A stretch of DNA of 5,523 nucleotides from the NCBI GenBank assembly GCA_903930725.1, contig CAIYZW010000724.1:1-5523 (forward strand). Reading direction: 5' to 3'. Position numbers and translations under genes: made by a program. This DNA is from an uncultured Bacteroidota bacterium (GTDB lineage Bacteria > Bacteroidota > Bacteroidia > Bacteroidales > 4484-276). Within the stretch, counting starts at the first letter, position 1, and each line of letters begins with the position of its first letter. Below are positions 5,266 to 5,523 of the stretch, in pieces. The notes beneath the pieces were generated by a model that was not told the DNA's origin, did not search any database, and worked only from the letters and a program-made list of their open reading frames with translations.

Positions 5266-5523
5266 TTAAACCATTTTCTTTTCGATAAGATATTCGGCAA
5301 TTTGAACAGCGTTGGTGGCCGCGCCTTTTAAAAGGTTGTCGCTAACAACCCACAAGTTTAAGGTTTTTGGTTGTGAAAAATCTCTCCTTATCCGTCCAAC
5401 AAACACCTCATCTTTACCTTCGGCATATTTGGGCATAGGATAAATATTGGCAGCAGGATTATCCTGAACAACAACCCCGGGCATTTCGCTCAATAATTTC
5501 TTGACTTCTTCGATATCAAAATC
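5266..5523 (-). CDS. asd: Aspartate-semialdehyde dehydrogenase, C-terminal part (5' end outside window)
   Basis: The last 85 residues are present. The enzyme makes L-aspartate 4-semialdehyde from aspartyl phosphate with NADPH, the branch point to lysine/diaminopimelate, threonine and methionine. The family's C-terminal motifs are clear: GVVVQDNPAANIYPMP, then GKDEVFVGRIRRD with the substrate-binding Arg cluster, then LNLWVVSDNLLKGAATNAVQ, which closes the NADP-binding region. The catalytic Cys and His lie upstream, beyond the window edge. The gene ends at TAA (5268-5266) with KKMV, a normal C-terminus, and is followed after 40 bases by ribF on the same strand. The visible part shows no truncation or frameshift. 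Confidence 0.95.
   Translation of the reverse strand, partial: DFDIEEVKKLLSEMPGVVVQDNPAANIYPMPKYAEGKDEVFVGRIRRDFSQPKTLNLWVVSDNLLKGAATNAVQIAEYLIEKKMV

Noticed and set aside
5226..5300. Longer ribF reading frame starting at TTG 5300
   Set aside because: It would overlap the end of asd and add 25 residues unlike RibF; the GTG at 5225 gives the family's usual start and length.

Overview
The window looks like chromosomal DNA from a member of the Bacteroidota. Gene starts lack Shine-Dalgarno sequences. Several starts are preceded by the TAnnTTTG -7 box typical of this phylum. There is a short N-terminal lipoprotein signal followed by an acidic stretch, and hand-counted rows of the core genes average about 43% GC. 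No species can be named from this sequence alone.

Every protein gene lies on the minus strand, so the reading order runs from the right end to the left. First comes the 3' end of aspartate-semialdehyde dehydrogenase (5266-5523). Forty bases later is ribF, the bifunctional riboflavin kinase/FAD synthetase, most likely starting at a GTG at 5225. These are housekeeping functions: lysine/threonine/methionine precursor synthesis and flavin cofactor synthesis. Next is an AT-rich block (about 3462-4280, roughly 28% GC in counted rows) holding two small overlapping genes of unknown function. Their layout resembles a toxin-antitoxin or effector-immunity pair, and a good promoter match precedes them. 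Five bases after the second small gene starts a predicted lipoprotein with the fold of the SAM hydrolase (adenosine-forming)/DUF62 family, in which two of the three known catalytic residues appear to be replaced.

A tRNA-Arg(CCU) gene on the plus strand (2388-2459) sits in the spacer at 2125-2592. A hairpin terminator follows it, and a second hairpin terminates the lipoprotein transcript from the other side. The same spacer carries two candidate promoters for the next minus-strand gene.

That gene (220-2124) encodes a soluble hybrid histidine kinase with the order REC-PAS-HisKA-HATPase-REC and all phosphorelay residues present. At the left edge is the N-terminus of a membrane protein (1-141) that runs out of the window.

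The most unusual content is the AT-rich two-gene cassette, whose second protein carries an internal duplication, and the exported, catalytically altered SAM-hydrolase-like lipoprotein beside it.
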